The translations under genes and the position numbers were made by a program. The notes beneath the pieces are model-generated. The model did no database searches. It was not told where the DNA came from and saw only the letters and a list, made by a program, of their open reading frames with translations. From Shewanella cutis (GTDB lineage: Bacteria > Pseudomonadota > Gammaproteobacteria > Enterobacterales > Shewanellaceae), in the NCBI RefSeq assembly GCF_022410515.1, contig NZ_JACSDI010000002.1:186001-250000 (forward strand): 64,000 bases of DNA. Reading direction: 5' to 3'. Positions within the stretch are counted from its first letter, which is position 1. The number at the start of each line of letters is the position of its first letter. Positions 1 through 9,255 of the stretch are shown here, one piece after another.

Positions 1-144
1 GGCGCCATCGATATAAAAAGTGGCTAAGGCTGGAAAATCGCTCGCGTCAGCAAGGTACTTTTGCGCATCCACATCGTGGCGCACCACAATGGCCGACGCC
101 GATAGGCTAAAACAGAGGAGTAAAATCGTTAGAGTGATACGCAT
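1..144 (-). CDS. Secreted trypsin-like serine protease, N-terminal fragment
   Basis: The frame opens with an ATG at 142-144 on the minus strand and runs off the left edge after 48 codons, so only the N-terminus is present. It begins MRITLTILLLCFSLSASA, a clear Sec signal peptide with an Ala-x-Ala-like cleavage region. It continues IVVRHDVDAQKYL, and the stretch DFPALATFYIDGA follows. An IVxxxxV start after the leader, followed by a 'P-A-L-A-T-F-Y' strand, resembles secreted S1-family (trypsin-like) proteases of Shewanella. The catalytic His, Asp and Ser would lie outside the window, so the family call is inference. No neighbour on the same strand shares an operon with it here. Confidence 0.6.
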   Translation of the reverse strand, partial: MRITLTILLLCFSLSASAIVVRHDVDAQKYLADASDFPALATFYIDGA

Positions 145-491
145 TATGTCCCGATGCCATTTAGATAGGGCGAGCGGATTAACTCAATCAAAAAGCCCAC
201 GCGAAGCAATGACAGCTGAGTTATTTAGAGCTAGTTATTTTAATCTCGTTATTTCAACTCAGTTATTGCTATTGCACCGCACTATCCCTATTGGCGAGAA
301 CTTAACAGCTTTTACTTATTTGAGATATAGCCGCTGCATTCAAATCATTCAGGCGCAATGGATCAACATGACATGTTGAATGACATCGCAATTTGTCCGT
401 AGAAAATAAAAAGCGCGGTGAACTTAATGTTCACTGCGCTTTTTATATTAAACCCTAGAGTTTAATGCTTGGGGGTTAACGCTAGGCAGCC
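145..491. other. Intergenic region, no gene seen
   Basis: No convincing gene lies in these 347 bases. Near 205-222 and 256-270 there is an imperfect inverted repeat (AGCAAT...CTGAGTT against AACTCAGTTATTGCT). The right end holds the hairpin terminator listed separately. The remainder probably carries the promoter of the minus-strand protease gene, but I cannot place -35/-10 boxes confidently. Confidence 0.5.
408..444 (-). terminator. Bidirectional hairpin terminator downstream of fghA
   Basis: AAAAAGCGCGGTGAAC at 408-423 pairs with GTTCACTGCGCTTTTT at 429-444 around a 5-nt loop, with one G-T type mismatch in the stem. The A-run on one side and T-run on the other make it a terminator on either strand. 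It lies 48 bases beyond the fghA stop. Confidence 0.85.
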
Positions 492-1331
492 TTATTTAAA
501 GTACAAGCTATGGAATTTAAGGTGTTCTTCAATAAAGCTCGCAATAAAATAATAGCTATGATCGTACCCCGCCTGCATACGCAAATCTAAGGGATAGCCT
601 TTTGCTTTGGCGATATCATTAAGCGTTTGTGGCATCAGTTGCGCTTCTAAAAAGCTGTCGGCATCGCCTTGGTCGACTAAAATAGGCACTTCGCTGATCG
701 CCAATTTGAGTAACTCACAGGCATCATATTGGCGCCAGTGCTCGCGATTCTCGCCCAAATACTCGGTAAAGGCTTTCATCCCCCAAGGCGCATTACTTGG
801 ATTACTGATAGGACTAAAGGCCGAGATTGAACTGTATCGATGAGGATTGGTTAACCCTATGACTAACGCGCCGTGCCCGCCCATGGAGTGGCCAGAGATA
901 GCGCGTTGATCTGTCACGGGGAAATTGGCTTCAATCAGCGCTGGCAGTTCATGCACAATATAGTCGTACATTTTATAGTGGCGATTCCAAGGCGCTCTGG
1001 TCGCGTTTAAATAAAACCCAGCGCCTAAGCCTAAGTCATAGGCTTTATCCGGTGCATCGGCAACATCATCACCACGCGGGCTGGTATCGGGGGCAACGAT
1101 GGCTATCCCCAATTGAGCCGCAATACGCTGCGCGCCCGCCTTCTGCATAAAGTTTTCGTCGGTGCAGGTAAGACCCGATAGCCAATACAACACAGGCACA
1201 GGTTTGTTGGCCGCCTCGGGTGGCAGATAAATCGCAAAGCGCATCTCGCAATTCAGCGCCTGAGATTGATGGCGATACTGTTTGTGCCAACCACCAAAAC
1301 TCTTGTTACAGCTGATATTTTCTATGGTCAT
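492..1331 (-). CDS. fghA: S-formylglutathione hydrolase
   Basis: Esterase-D family enzyme that hydrolyses S-formylglutathione to formate and glutathione, the second step of glutathione-dependent formaldehyde detoxification in the cytoplasm. The 279-residue product matches the family's usual length. The nucleophile elbow SGHSMGGHGAL is near the middle. The Asp and His of the triad are likely in DQGDADSF and GYDHSYYF near the C-terminus. An early WLSGLTCTDENF stretch forms the oxyanion-hole region typical of this family. I chose the ATG at 1331 (MTIENIS) because AGGAAAGGG lies just upstream; an in-frame GTG 21 bases earlier is less likely. It lies 126 bases downstream of adhC on the same strand, so the two steps are probably co-transcribed. 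Confidence 0.93.
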   Translation of the reverse strand: MTIENISCNKSFGGWHKQYRHQSQALNCEMRFAIYLPPEAANKPVPVLYWLSGLTCTDENFMQKAGAQRIAAQLGIAIVAPDTSPRGDDVADAPDKAYDLGLGAGFYLNATRAPWNRHYKMYDYIVHELPALIEANFPVTDQRAISGHSMGGHGALVIGLTNPHRYSSISAFSPISNPSNAPWGMKAFTEYLGENREHWRQYDACELLKLAISEVPILVDQGDADSFLEAQLMPQTLNDIAKAKGYPLDLRMQAGYDHSYYFIASFIEEHLKFHSLYFK

Positions 1332-1382
1332 TTCAATCCCTTTCCTGTTCACTTTTAACGTTTAGCTTGCCGTTCAAGGCCT

Positions 1383-1443
1383 ATCACAAGCTTAAAACGC
1401 ATAAGCAGCAGATAAGCCGTTTGCGGTTATCTGCTGTTGTGAT
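1383..1443 (-). repeat. Nested inverted repeat between adhC and fghA
   Basis: CAGCAGATAA (1406-1415) pairs perfectly with TTATCTGCTG (1427-1436). An outer pair ATCACAA (1383-1389) and TTGTGAT (1437-1443) encloses it. There is no long T-run, so this looks like an intercistronic mRNA structure or attenuating hairpin rather than a standard terminator. Confidence 0.55.
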
Positions 1444-1457
1444 ACCAAAGAGCGTGA

Positions 1458-2651
<1,194 letters not shown>

Positions 2652-2829
2652 TCACCCTCTACTCTGCTTACTCAGCAGCCTGACCTATAAACACTGCTTT
2701 TAAGAATAGAAATGGACGGACAAATAAGCTTAAGGATCAGAGTTAAATAATCGCGTTATTAGATTGTATTTGTTTCCTGATGATTGATAATCTAGCATTT
2801 TGGCAATTCATTTTTACTGAGAAGCAACA

Positions 2830-3705
2830 ATGTACCTTTGGGATGGCATATCCGAATTTGTGGCTGTAGCCGAAGCCGAGAACTTTACCTTGGCTGCACT
2901 GCGCCTCAATGTGTCCACCGCCCACGTGAGTCGGCAAATCGGCGCGCTGGAAAATCGCCTCGGCACTAAGCTGTTTTACCGTACGACGCGTAAGGTATCC
3001 CTCACCGAAGAAGGTGCCATTTATTATCGCCATTGCCGCCAATTGCAAACCGGATTAGAGGAGGCCGAGCGGGCCATTACCGATCTTAAAGACTCGCCTC
3101 AAGGACTGATAAAACTCACCGCGCCCGTGGCCTACGGTGAAAAATTTATTATGCCGTTACTCAATGACTTTATGGTGCAGTACCCGAGCGTGGAATGTAA
3201 TGTTGACTTGACCAACAGAACCTTAGATCTGATCGAAGGCGGCTACGATTTGGCCATTCGCCTTGGTAAACTCGCCGATTCAAGCCTAATGGCTAAACCC
3301 TTAAGCAGCCGCACCCATTATGTAGCGGCCTCGCCAAGTTACGTTGAAAAATATGGCGAACCCCATACACTTTCGGAGTTAAATCAACATAATTGCTTGA
3401 TCGGGAATCACAATTATTGGCGCTTTATTGAAAATGGCCGCGAGCGCAATATTAAAGTACGAGGCAACCTGCTCTGCAACAGCGGTTATGCCCTGCGGGA
3501 TGCGGCATTAAAGGGTATTGGGATAGTACAACTACCTGATTATTATATTGAAGAGGATATTCACGCCAGCAGACTGATTTCCTTCCTCGATGCACACCGC
3601 GAAGCCAAGGAAGGCATTTGGGCGCTCTATCCTCAAAATCGTCACCTGAGCACAAAAGTACGGGTATTAGTGGATTATCTAGCGGAAAAACTGACTGGCG
3701 GTTAA
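2830..3705 (+). CDS. LysR-family transcriptional regulator, divergent from frmA
   Basis: A 291-residue LysR-type regulator. The N-terminal winged helix-turn-helix is visible around residues 5-65 (FTLAALRLNVSTAHVSRQI, then LFYRTTRKVSLTEEG). The effector-binding domain follows, with APVAYGEKFIMPLL and a C-terminal IWALYPQNRHLSTKVR. This is the subfamily with a short 'W-A-L-Y-P' signature, like many LysR proteins divergent from oxidoreductases. It is transcribed away from frmA across a 232-base gap, so regulation of the formaldehyde operon is plausible by the usual LysR arrangement. The actual ligand and operator are not evident. Confidence 0.88.
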   Translation: MYLWDGISEFVAVAEAENFTLAALRLNVSTAHVSRQIGALENRLGTKLFYRTTRKVSLTEEGAIYYRHCRQLQTGLEEAERAITDLKDSPQGLIKLTAPVAYGEKFIMPLLNDFMVQYPSVECNVDLTNRTLDLIEGGYDLAIRLGKLADSSLMAKPLSSRTHYVAASPSYVEKYGEPHTLSELNQHNCLIGNHNYWRFIENGRERNIKVRGNLLCNSGYALRDAALKGIGIVQLPDYYIEEDIHASRLISFLDAHREAKEGIWALYPQNRHLSTKVRVLVDYLAEKLTGG

Positions 3706-3780
3706 GCCGCGATTAACATCATCGCGACGCTAATCATTTGTGCTTAAGACAAACATCAGTGCTGCTGCACACAAGGCAAA

Positions 3781-5069
3781 CTAACGCCAATTTTCCCTCA
3801 GGGTGTAATACAGCATCCCCAGCGCCAGTGCTTGATTACCAAACCATTCATTCAGCGGGATCCGAATATGGCGCATCGCGGCAAACAGATCAAACTCTTG
3901 CATTTGACCATCGATCGCCTGCCCCATGATTTCGGCCATAATATGGGATGTCGCAATGCCATGGCCCGAATATCCCTGACAATAGAAAATGTTAGGTGCA
4001 ATTTTACCCAGCTGGGGAATACGGTTAATCACAATCCCCGCCATCCCTGCCCAGGCAAATTCAATATCGACACCTTTTAACTGCGGGAAAGTGCGTTCAA
4101 TCGCCGGACGCAGCTCAGCGGCAACGTTTTTAGGATCGCGGCCACTGTAATTAGTGCCACCACCAAACATCAAACGGTTATCGGCGGTTAAGCGGTAATA
4201 ATCAAGCACAAAACGGCAATCATACACAGCTAAATCCTGCGGATTGAGTTGTTTGCAAGCTCTTCGGGTAATTTGGCCGTTGCACAATTGCCAAGGGAGG
4301 CAGGAAATAACATCCCCCGTAACTTGGGGCGGCCTAATTTGTGGTAGGCATTACCGGCGATCAGCACACTGTTTGCCTTTACCGTTCCTTTGGGCGTGAC
4401 CACAGTTGCAAGCTCTCCGGGCAGAATATCCACTACCTGCGAATGCTCAAAGAGTTGTGTCCCTAAGGATTGGGCCGATCGCGCTTCACCGAGACACAAA
4501 TTCACTGAATGTAGATGCATATTGCGCCGATTAACTAAACCGCCGTGGTATAGGGGCGAACCTAAATACCCAGGCATCTCCTGCGCTGACACTAAGGTCA
4601 TAAACTCCCCCATGCCACGGCGATTGGCCTCATCAAACATCTGCTGTAATTCTTGCATATGCACAGGGCGATACGCTGTCTGAATGTGGCCAAATTTTAA
4701 ATCACAATCAATACCATACTTCGCCACTCTGTTTTTGATAATATCGTGACCACGCCAGCGCAGGTTCCACACATAATTCTCGGCATCCTGACCAAGATGA
4801 CGACGTAATTGTTTGGTCATCGCGGCATCGCCAGATAGGCTTCCGGTCACTTGGCCACCATTGCGGCCTGTCGCGCCCCAGGCAATTTTATTTGCCTCTA
4901 ATAATGCGACCTTGTAGCCTTTTTCAGACAATTCCACAGCCGTTGCCACACCAGTAAACCCACCGCCGATGATGGCGACATCAACGCGAATATCACCTTC
5001 AAACTCAGGATAATCAGACTCTTGCTTAATGGTAGCATTGTAATAAGAGGCGCAGCGTTTGGCTGACAT
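3781..5069 (-). pseudogene. FAD-dependent oxidoreductase (PuuB/OrdL-like), single-base frameshift
   Basis: Two adjacent minus-strand frames are the N- and C-terminal parts of one DAO-fold flavoprotein. The first part (from ATG 5069, with AAGGAAA upstream) has the FAD-binding motif VAIIGGGFTGVATAVEL and the GATGRNGGQV segment, and reads to PEELANNS near 4252 before stopping. The downstream frame resumes as KQLNPQDLAVYDC and carries the substrate-domain motifs MFGGGTNYSGRDP and YCQGYSGHGIA. One extra base in the A-run (TTT on the plus strand, 4252-4254) would give PEELAKQLNPQ and one 429-residue protein. Relatives oxidise gamma-glutamylputrescine or other amines, but the substrate here is unknown. 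It may be a true pseudogene or a sequencing error in a homopolymer. Confidence 0.85.
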
Positions 5070-5385
5070 AGGGTTTCCTTACAGGATGTTGTTATCGTTA
5101 TTTTGTTTTATATTTTTTACATTCGTTCAGAATTTTTGAGTATAACCAAGCTATTATCATGGTCAACAGAAGAATGCCCACCATCACAGGGAAATGAGCA
5201 AGTTTGGCAAAACAACTTAAGAAATTGGCTGAATATGCTTATTGATTTAAGCTAGGCGCTACCCGCAAGGGTGATGTCTAAATTTAGCCTGCCTTATCGT
5301 CTTTGAGGAATCGTCACTTAGAAAGATGAATTCAATAAGGACCGATTAAACAACCACTCGTCAGCAAGGCTTATCAGGAGAAACC
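5070..5385. other. Divergent intergenic region, no gene seen
   Basis: This 316-base AT-rich gap separates the FAD oxidoreductase pseudogene from the DUF938 gene and must hold both promoters. The right end has TCAGGAG six bases before the DUF938 ATG. I see no convincing small gene, RNA or long inverted repeat. Confidence 0.5.
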
Positions 5386-6030
5386 ATGTCGCAGGATATA
5401 CAACCACAAGCCACACAACAGCTGCCCTTTTCTCAAGCCTGCGAAAATAATAAAGCGCCCATTCTTGCGGTATTAAAATCTGCTTTTGCCAATACCACAC
5501 AGGTACTTGAAATCGGCAGCGGCACCGGCCAACACGCGGTTTATTTTGCAGCCCATCTCCCTCAGCTTTTTTGGCAAACGAGCGATCAAGCCGAGTATCT
5601 TGAAGGCATTAGTGCAAGATGTTTACAACAAGGTCATCAACTTGGGGTTAATAATCTAGGCTTGCCCATCACACTTGATGTGACAGCACCTTGGCCTGTA
5701 AATGGGACACATATCGATGCAGTATTCAGTGCCAATACCATGCATATTATGAGCAAATCCATGGTTGAAGCGTTTTTTAATGGCTTAGGTGAATATTTAC
5801 CGCAACTCAACACCCTATGTCTCTATGGGCCTTTTAATTATCAAGGACACTATACCAGCAACAGTAATCGCCAATTTGATCACTTTTTAAAACAACGGGA
5901 TAGTGAAAGTGGTATTCGAGATATCGAATGGATTATCGCCCTTGCCCAAGCACAAGGCTTGACGTTAGTTGAAGATATCGCCATGCCCGCCAACAACCGC
6001 TTACTGCATTTTAAGCATTTATTGGCGTAA
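5386..6030 (+). CDS. DUF938-family SAM-dependent methyltransferase
   Basis: A 214-residue class I methyltransferase-like protein. The SAM-binding motif I is VLEIGSGTGQHAVYFA around residues 40-55. An acidic motif II region reads QTSDQAEYLEGI, and the later FSANTMHIMSKSMVEAFF is characteristic of the DUF938 (UPF0585) family. The C-terminus gives LYGPFNYQGHYTSNSNRQFD. SD TCAGGAG sits at good distance from the ATG. The methyl acceptor is unknown for the family. It is a single-gene unit, with the downstream gene on the opposite strand. Confidence 0.85.
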   Translation: MSQDIQPQATQQLPFSQACENNKAPILAVLKSAFANTTQVLEIGSGTGQHAVYFAAHLPQLFWQTSDQAEYLEGISARCLQQGHQLGVNNLGLPITLDVTAPWPVNGTHIDAVFSANTMHIMSKSMVEAFFNGLGEYLPQLNTLCLYGPFNYQGHYTSNSNRQFDHFLKQRDSESGIRDIEWIIALAQAQGLTLVEDIAMPANNRLLHFKHLLA

Positions 6031-6196
6031 GGCGCTCAAACGCTTCATCCCTAAATCACTGTTTAGTATCTGAAGCTTAAGTGATCAAGTAACGCAAAGG
6101 TGATTTCATGAATAAGTGCTGAGTTAACTCTTTATTATTTATCACGTTGTATTAGCCAAGAATCACCACCAAGCCAGCAATAAAGTTCAGTGGCAC

Positions 6197-7225
6197 TTAG
6201 CCCCGTACACAGTTACGGCCATCGGATTTGGCTTCATACAAGGCTTTATCAGCACGGCTAAATAGGGTTTCTGCATCATCGCCTTTTTGCAAAGAGGCTA
6301 AGCCAATTGACACCGTAATGGCGCCCAATGAAAGTTTTTTATCTTTGCCTATGGCCAAGCGGCGCTCGGAGATCCGCCCTCGTAAGGTCTCAGCCACTTG
6401 CAATGCATCATGGAAATGGGTATTAGGCAATAACACCACAAATTCTTCTCCCCCATAACGGGCCACAAAGTCATCGCCACGCACACATTGTTTTAAAGCA
6501 AGCGCAACATAAGCCAACACTTTATCACCAACCTGATGACCATAGGTATCGTTAAACACCTTAAATCTGTCGATGTCGATAAGTAATAAACTACAACGGG
6601 TATGTTGCTCCTGTGCGCGGTGAATATGGTCTTGAATGGCAATTTCGTAGGCACGGCGGTTATGTAGTGAGGTCAATTGGTCTGTCATTGCCGCCAGACT
6701 TAAATTCTCCATTTCTGTTTTTAAATTTTGTACTTCTTGCCCCATGGCATTGAGACTCTGCTCCATGACTTGGTTATTGACCAATAGATTCTGCATTTCA
6801 TCAATCACCCCATCGACCAATTGATTTAAGGTGCTCACATCGGGTGAAGATTGGAGCTGTAGGCCAAAGTCCGCTAATGTGTTAGAAAAGGCCTCTGTTC
6901 CTTGGTTTAGCTGAGTAATTTTACTGATGAGGGAGTTAATCAATATCTGGGTTTCAATCTGGACATTTTCGATAACTTCAGGGGACTTTTCTTGGATAAA
7001 ATTCTTGTACAGGCTGGTATTCACTTCTTTGGTAAATACCACGTTGTTAGCAAGAAAACCATCGATAGCACGATTCAAATCAAGATTCGACTGGGCAAAA
7101 TACTCATACCAAACCGTGTAGTTTTCTGGCGTTACCGGAATTTCAAGTGCGGACATTTGTGGTACAGCTAAGCGTAAAATTTGTGCTGAAGCATCGAGCT
7201 CTTTGTTTGCAGCGGGAGAAGACAT
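6197..7225 (-). CDS. GGDEF-domain diguanylate cyclase
   Basis: A 342-residue soluble diguanylate cyclase making cyclic di-GMP from two GTP. The N-terminal 170 residues are a helical, probably coiled-coil sensor region without membrane segments. The catalytic GGDEF domain follows, beginning near DQLTSLHNRRAYE. The active site is intact (RYGGEEFVVLLPN). Five residues before it the RGDD motif matches the RxxD allosteric I-site, so product inhibition is likely. I prefer the ATG at 7225 (MSSPAANK) over a TTG 15 bases upstream; neither has a strong SD. The helical N-terminus followed by GGDEF resembles the family of E. coli DgcJ/YddV-like soluble cyclases only loosely, and the signal is unknown. 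Confidence 0.9.
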   Translation of the reverse strand: MSSPAANKELDASAQILRLAVPQMSALEIPVTPENYTVWYEYFAQSNLDLNRAIDGFLANNVVFTKEVNTSLYKNFIQEKSPEVIENVQIETQILINSLISKITQLNQGTEAFSNTLADFGLQLQSSPDVSTLNQLVDGVIDEMQNLLVNNQVMEQSLNAMGQEVQNLKTEMENLSLAAMTDQLTSLHNRRAYEIAIQDHIHRAQEQHTRCSLLLIDIDRFKVFNDTYGHQVGDKVLAYVALALKQCVRGDDFVARYGGEEFVVLLPNTHFHDALQVAETLRGRISERRLAIGKDKKLSLGAITVSIGLASLQKGDDAETLFSRADKALYEAKSDGRNCVRG

Positions 7226-7323
7226 GAATCTTGCACTCAAGAGTTGTTATATTTTTGTATCACTTAAGTTAACTCAACTCCTTGATTTTGGATACTGGCT
7301 GCAAAAATTATTATGATCCAGTG

Positions 7324-7353
7324 CAAAACAAAAGGAGGATGTTGCCATCCTCC
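7324..7353 (-). terminator. Hairpin terminator downstream of eptA
   Basis: GGAGGATG (7334-7341) and CATCCTCC (7346-7353) form a perfect 8-bp stem with a 4-nt loop. On the minus strand the stem is followed by TTTTGTTTTG, giving a standard intrinsic terminator 30 bases past the eptA stop. Confidence 0.85.
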
Positions 7354-7382
7354 AGTGATTTTTCTGTTATTCCAAAGACGGA

Positions 7383-9008
7383 TTAGCCTCGGCAGCGGGC
7401 AAAAATATCCAACTCAGCTTGATAGACTTGGGTTTGAACATTCATCAACCCCAATAGACTATCGAATAAATTGTCATGGGAAAAGCCGCCCTTTTCAGCT
7501 TCTTTGGCAAGACAGGCCATATTCAACCGATTGTCTTGACTAAAATCCTCAGAAAACCAAGCCAGCATAGGAATACTCGTTTGCTCAATGGGCGCAATGC
7601 TGTAAGGGGCGCCATGCAAATACATTCCTTTTTCACCCAAAGACTCGCCATGATCGGATAGATAGAACATGGCAGTATCAAATTTTTCTTGCTGTTGTTT
7701 AAGCTTATTGACGACTTCACTGATGATGTAATCGGTATACAAAATAGTATTGTCGTAGGTATTCATTAACTCCTCAGTGCTGCAATTTTGGATATCGCTA
7801 CGTGGGCAATCTGGGGTGAATTTACGGTGCTCTGGCGGATAACGGAGATAATAAGTCGGTCCGTGACTGCCAATAATGTGTAACGCAATCACAGTATCTT
7901 TTTGCTCGGCTTTAGCTAACGCTTCGTCAAGTTTATTTAGCAGCACTTGATCAAAACAATATTGCCCAGAGCACAAGGCAGGATCGCTATTTAAATCAAT
8001 AGTAATGTTCTCAACCTGATCGCACACGCCCTTACAGCCTGAGTCATTATCAAACCACTGTACTTTAATGCCACCGTGATTGAGCACATCAATCACAGTG
8101 TCTTGGGCATAGGCACGGCGAGAATCATAATCCTCACGCCCCATACGGGAAAACATGCAAGGGAGCGATACCGCGGTTGCCGTACCGCAGGAATGGGTAT
8201 CTTTAAAAGCCAACAATCCTTGTCCCTGAGTATGGGCGTTGGTCGGTTTATCGTAGCCATAGTATTGATAGTTCATTGAACGGGCGGTTTCGCCCACCAC
8301 CAGCACTAATAAATTGGGCTTACCGTTAGTATTGGGACTGACATTTTTGGCATCTAAACCCAGCTTTTCATATTCAATTGGCGTTTGTAAGTAATGCACA
8401 TTGAGATACTTGGCCGCCGCACCGATATAATAGGTTGGTACGATATAACGCTTAATCTCATCATTGTTACGTCCAAAGGCGGCGTAATCTTGGAAATAGA
8501 AGAACGCGATAATCCCTACCCCAGCTAACATCGCTAGCATAAACAGAATTTTACGCAATAACTCTTTGAAAAAAGGTTGGTATTGTATATCCGCTTTGTA
8601 GATTAAATAGGCAGGCAACACCCCCGTTAACAGCATATTGAGTATGGAGGCAAAGTTCACATACATCAGTGCTTCGGCACTGTTGGTTTGGAAAGTGTTT
8701 TCAATCATGCCGTAATCGAACACGACATTGTACTTTAAAGCTGCAAAAAACACGCTCGATGACAATAAAGTGAGGATGATAAAAAAGGGCTTTAGCAGAT
8801 ATTTTACTGTAAACAGCGAAAACACAAAACTCAGTGCAAAGAGTAAAAACAGGGGCATAGTTGCGATAAAGATGAGATCCACATCCGGTTGTTTTTCTAT
8901 GCCTTTTTTGATGATTTCAAACAACGGGATATTAAAAACACCAACATAAAATAAGGCGGTGATAAAGGTGAAGCGATTCACGCTCAGCGTTTTAAATCTC
9001 GTCAGCAC
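7383..9008 (-). CDS. eptA: Phosphoethanolamine--lipid A transferase
   Basis: Inner-membrane enzyme that transfers phosphoethanolamine from phosphatidylethanolamine to lipid A, lowering its negative charge and sensitivity to cationic peptides such as polymyxin. The 541 residues show about five N-terminal membrane helices (residues 10-170), then a periplasmic sulfatase-fold catalytic domain. Visible catalytic elements: VVGETARSMNY (metal ligand E), the nucleophile region CGTATAVSLPCMFSR, HIIGSHGPTYYLRYP and YLSDHGESLGEKG. Paired cysteines (CKGVC, CSGQYC) match the family's disulfides. The start appears to be GTG at 9008 (VLTRFKTL), with a weak SD. It is a single-gene unit with its own terminator. 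I see no pmrAB-like regulator nearby. Confidence 0.92.
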   Translation of the reverse strand: MLTRFKTLSVNRFTFITALFYVGVFNIPLFEIIKKGIEKQPDVDLIFIATMPLFLLFALSFVFSLFTVKYLLKPFFIILTLLSSSVFFAALKYNVVFDYGMIENTFQTNSAEALMYVNFASILNMLLTGVLPAYLIYKADIQYQPFFKELLRKILFMLAMLAGVGIIAFFYFQDYAAFGRNNDEIKRYIVPTYYIGAAAKYLNVHYLQTPIEYEKLGLDAKNVSPNTNGKPNLLVLVVGETARSMNYQYYGYDKPTNAHTQGQGLLAFKDTHSCGTATAVSLPCMFSRMGREDYDSRRAYAQDTVIDVLNHGGIKVQWFDNDSGCKGVCDQVENITIDLNSDPALCSGQYCFDQVLLNKLDEALAKAEQKDTVIALHIIGSHGPTYYLRYPPEHRKFTPDCPRSDIQNCSTEELMNTYDNTILYTDYIISEVVNKLKQQQEKFDTAMFYLSDHGESLGEKGMYLHGAPYSIAPIEQTSIPMLAWFSEDFSQDNRLNMACLAKEAEKGGFSHDNLFDSLLGLMNVQTQVYQAELDIFARCRG

Positions 9009-9148
9009 AGGTTGTAGTCTCTCAAATCAATAGTAAGCCGAAGCTAACTTAGTTTTCTTAAGGCAATCTTATTTGTGTCATTTTAACAAGTAGCCAGATC
9101 CAGCTCAATGAAATCATCTTTATAATTAACAAGTTAAAATACGGATTA

Positions 9149-9185
9149 AAAAAACGGCCGAATCAGAGAAATTCGACCGTTTTTG
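9149..9185 (-). terminator. Terminator downstream of the prolyl oligopeptidase gene
   Basis: Around 9154-9183 ACGGCCGAAT pairs with ATTCGACCGT (one C-A mismatch on this strand, a G-U pair on the other). It is flanked by A7 on the left and T5 on the right. On the minus strand the stem precedes a run of T, about 70 bases beyond the peptidase stop; it can act in both directions. Confidence 0.75.
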
Positions 9186-9255
9186 ACTCCCCAACCTATA
9201 GGGACTTGCTCGGAACTAACCACAATTTGTTAATTTTTTGCGACTACAAGTGCGG

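Noticed and set aside
20..379. 119-codon plus-strand frame at the left end
   Set aside because: It lies antisense to the signal peptide of the protease gene, has no SD and no recognisable protein features.
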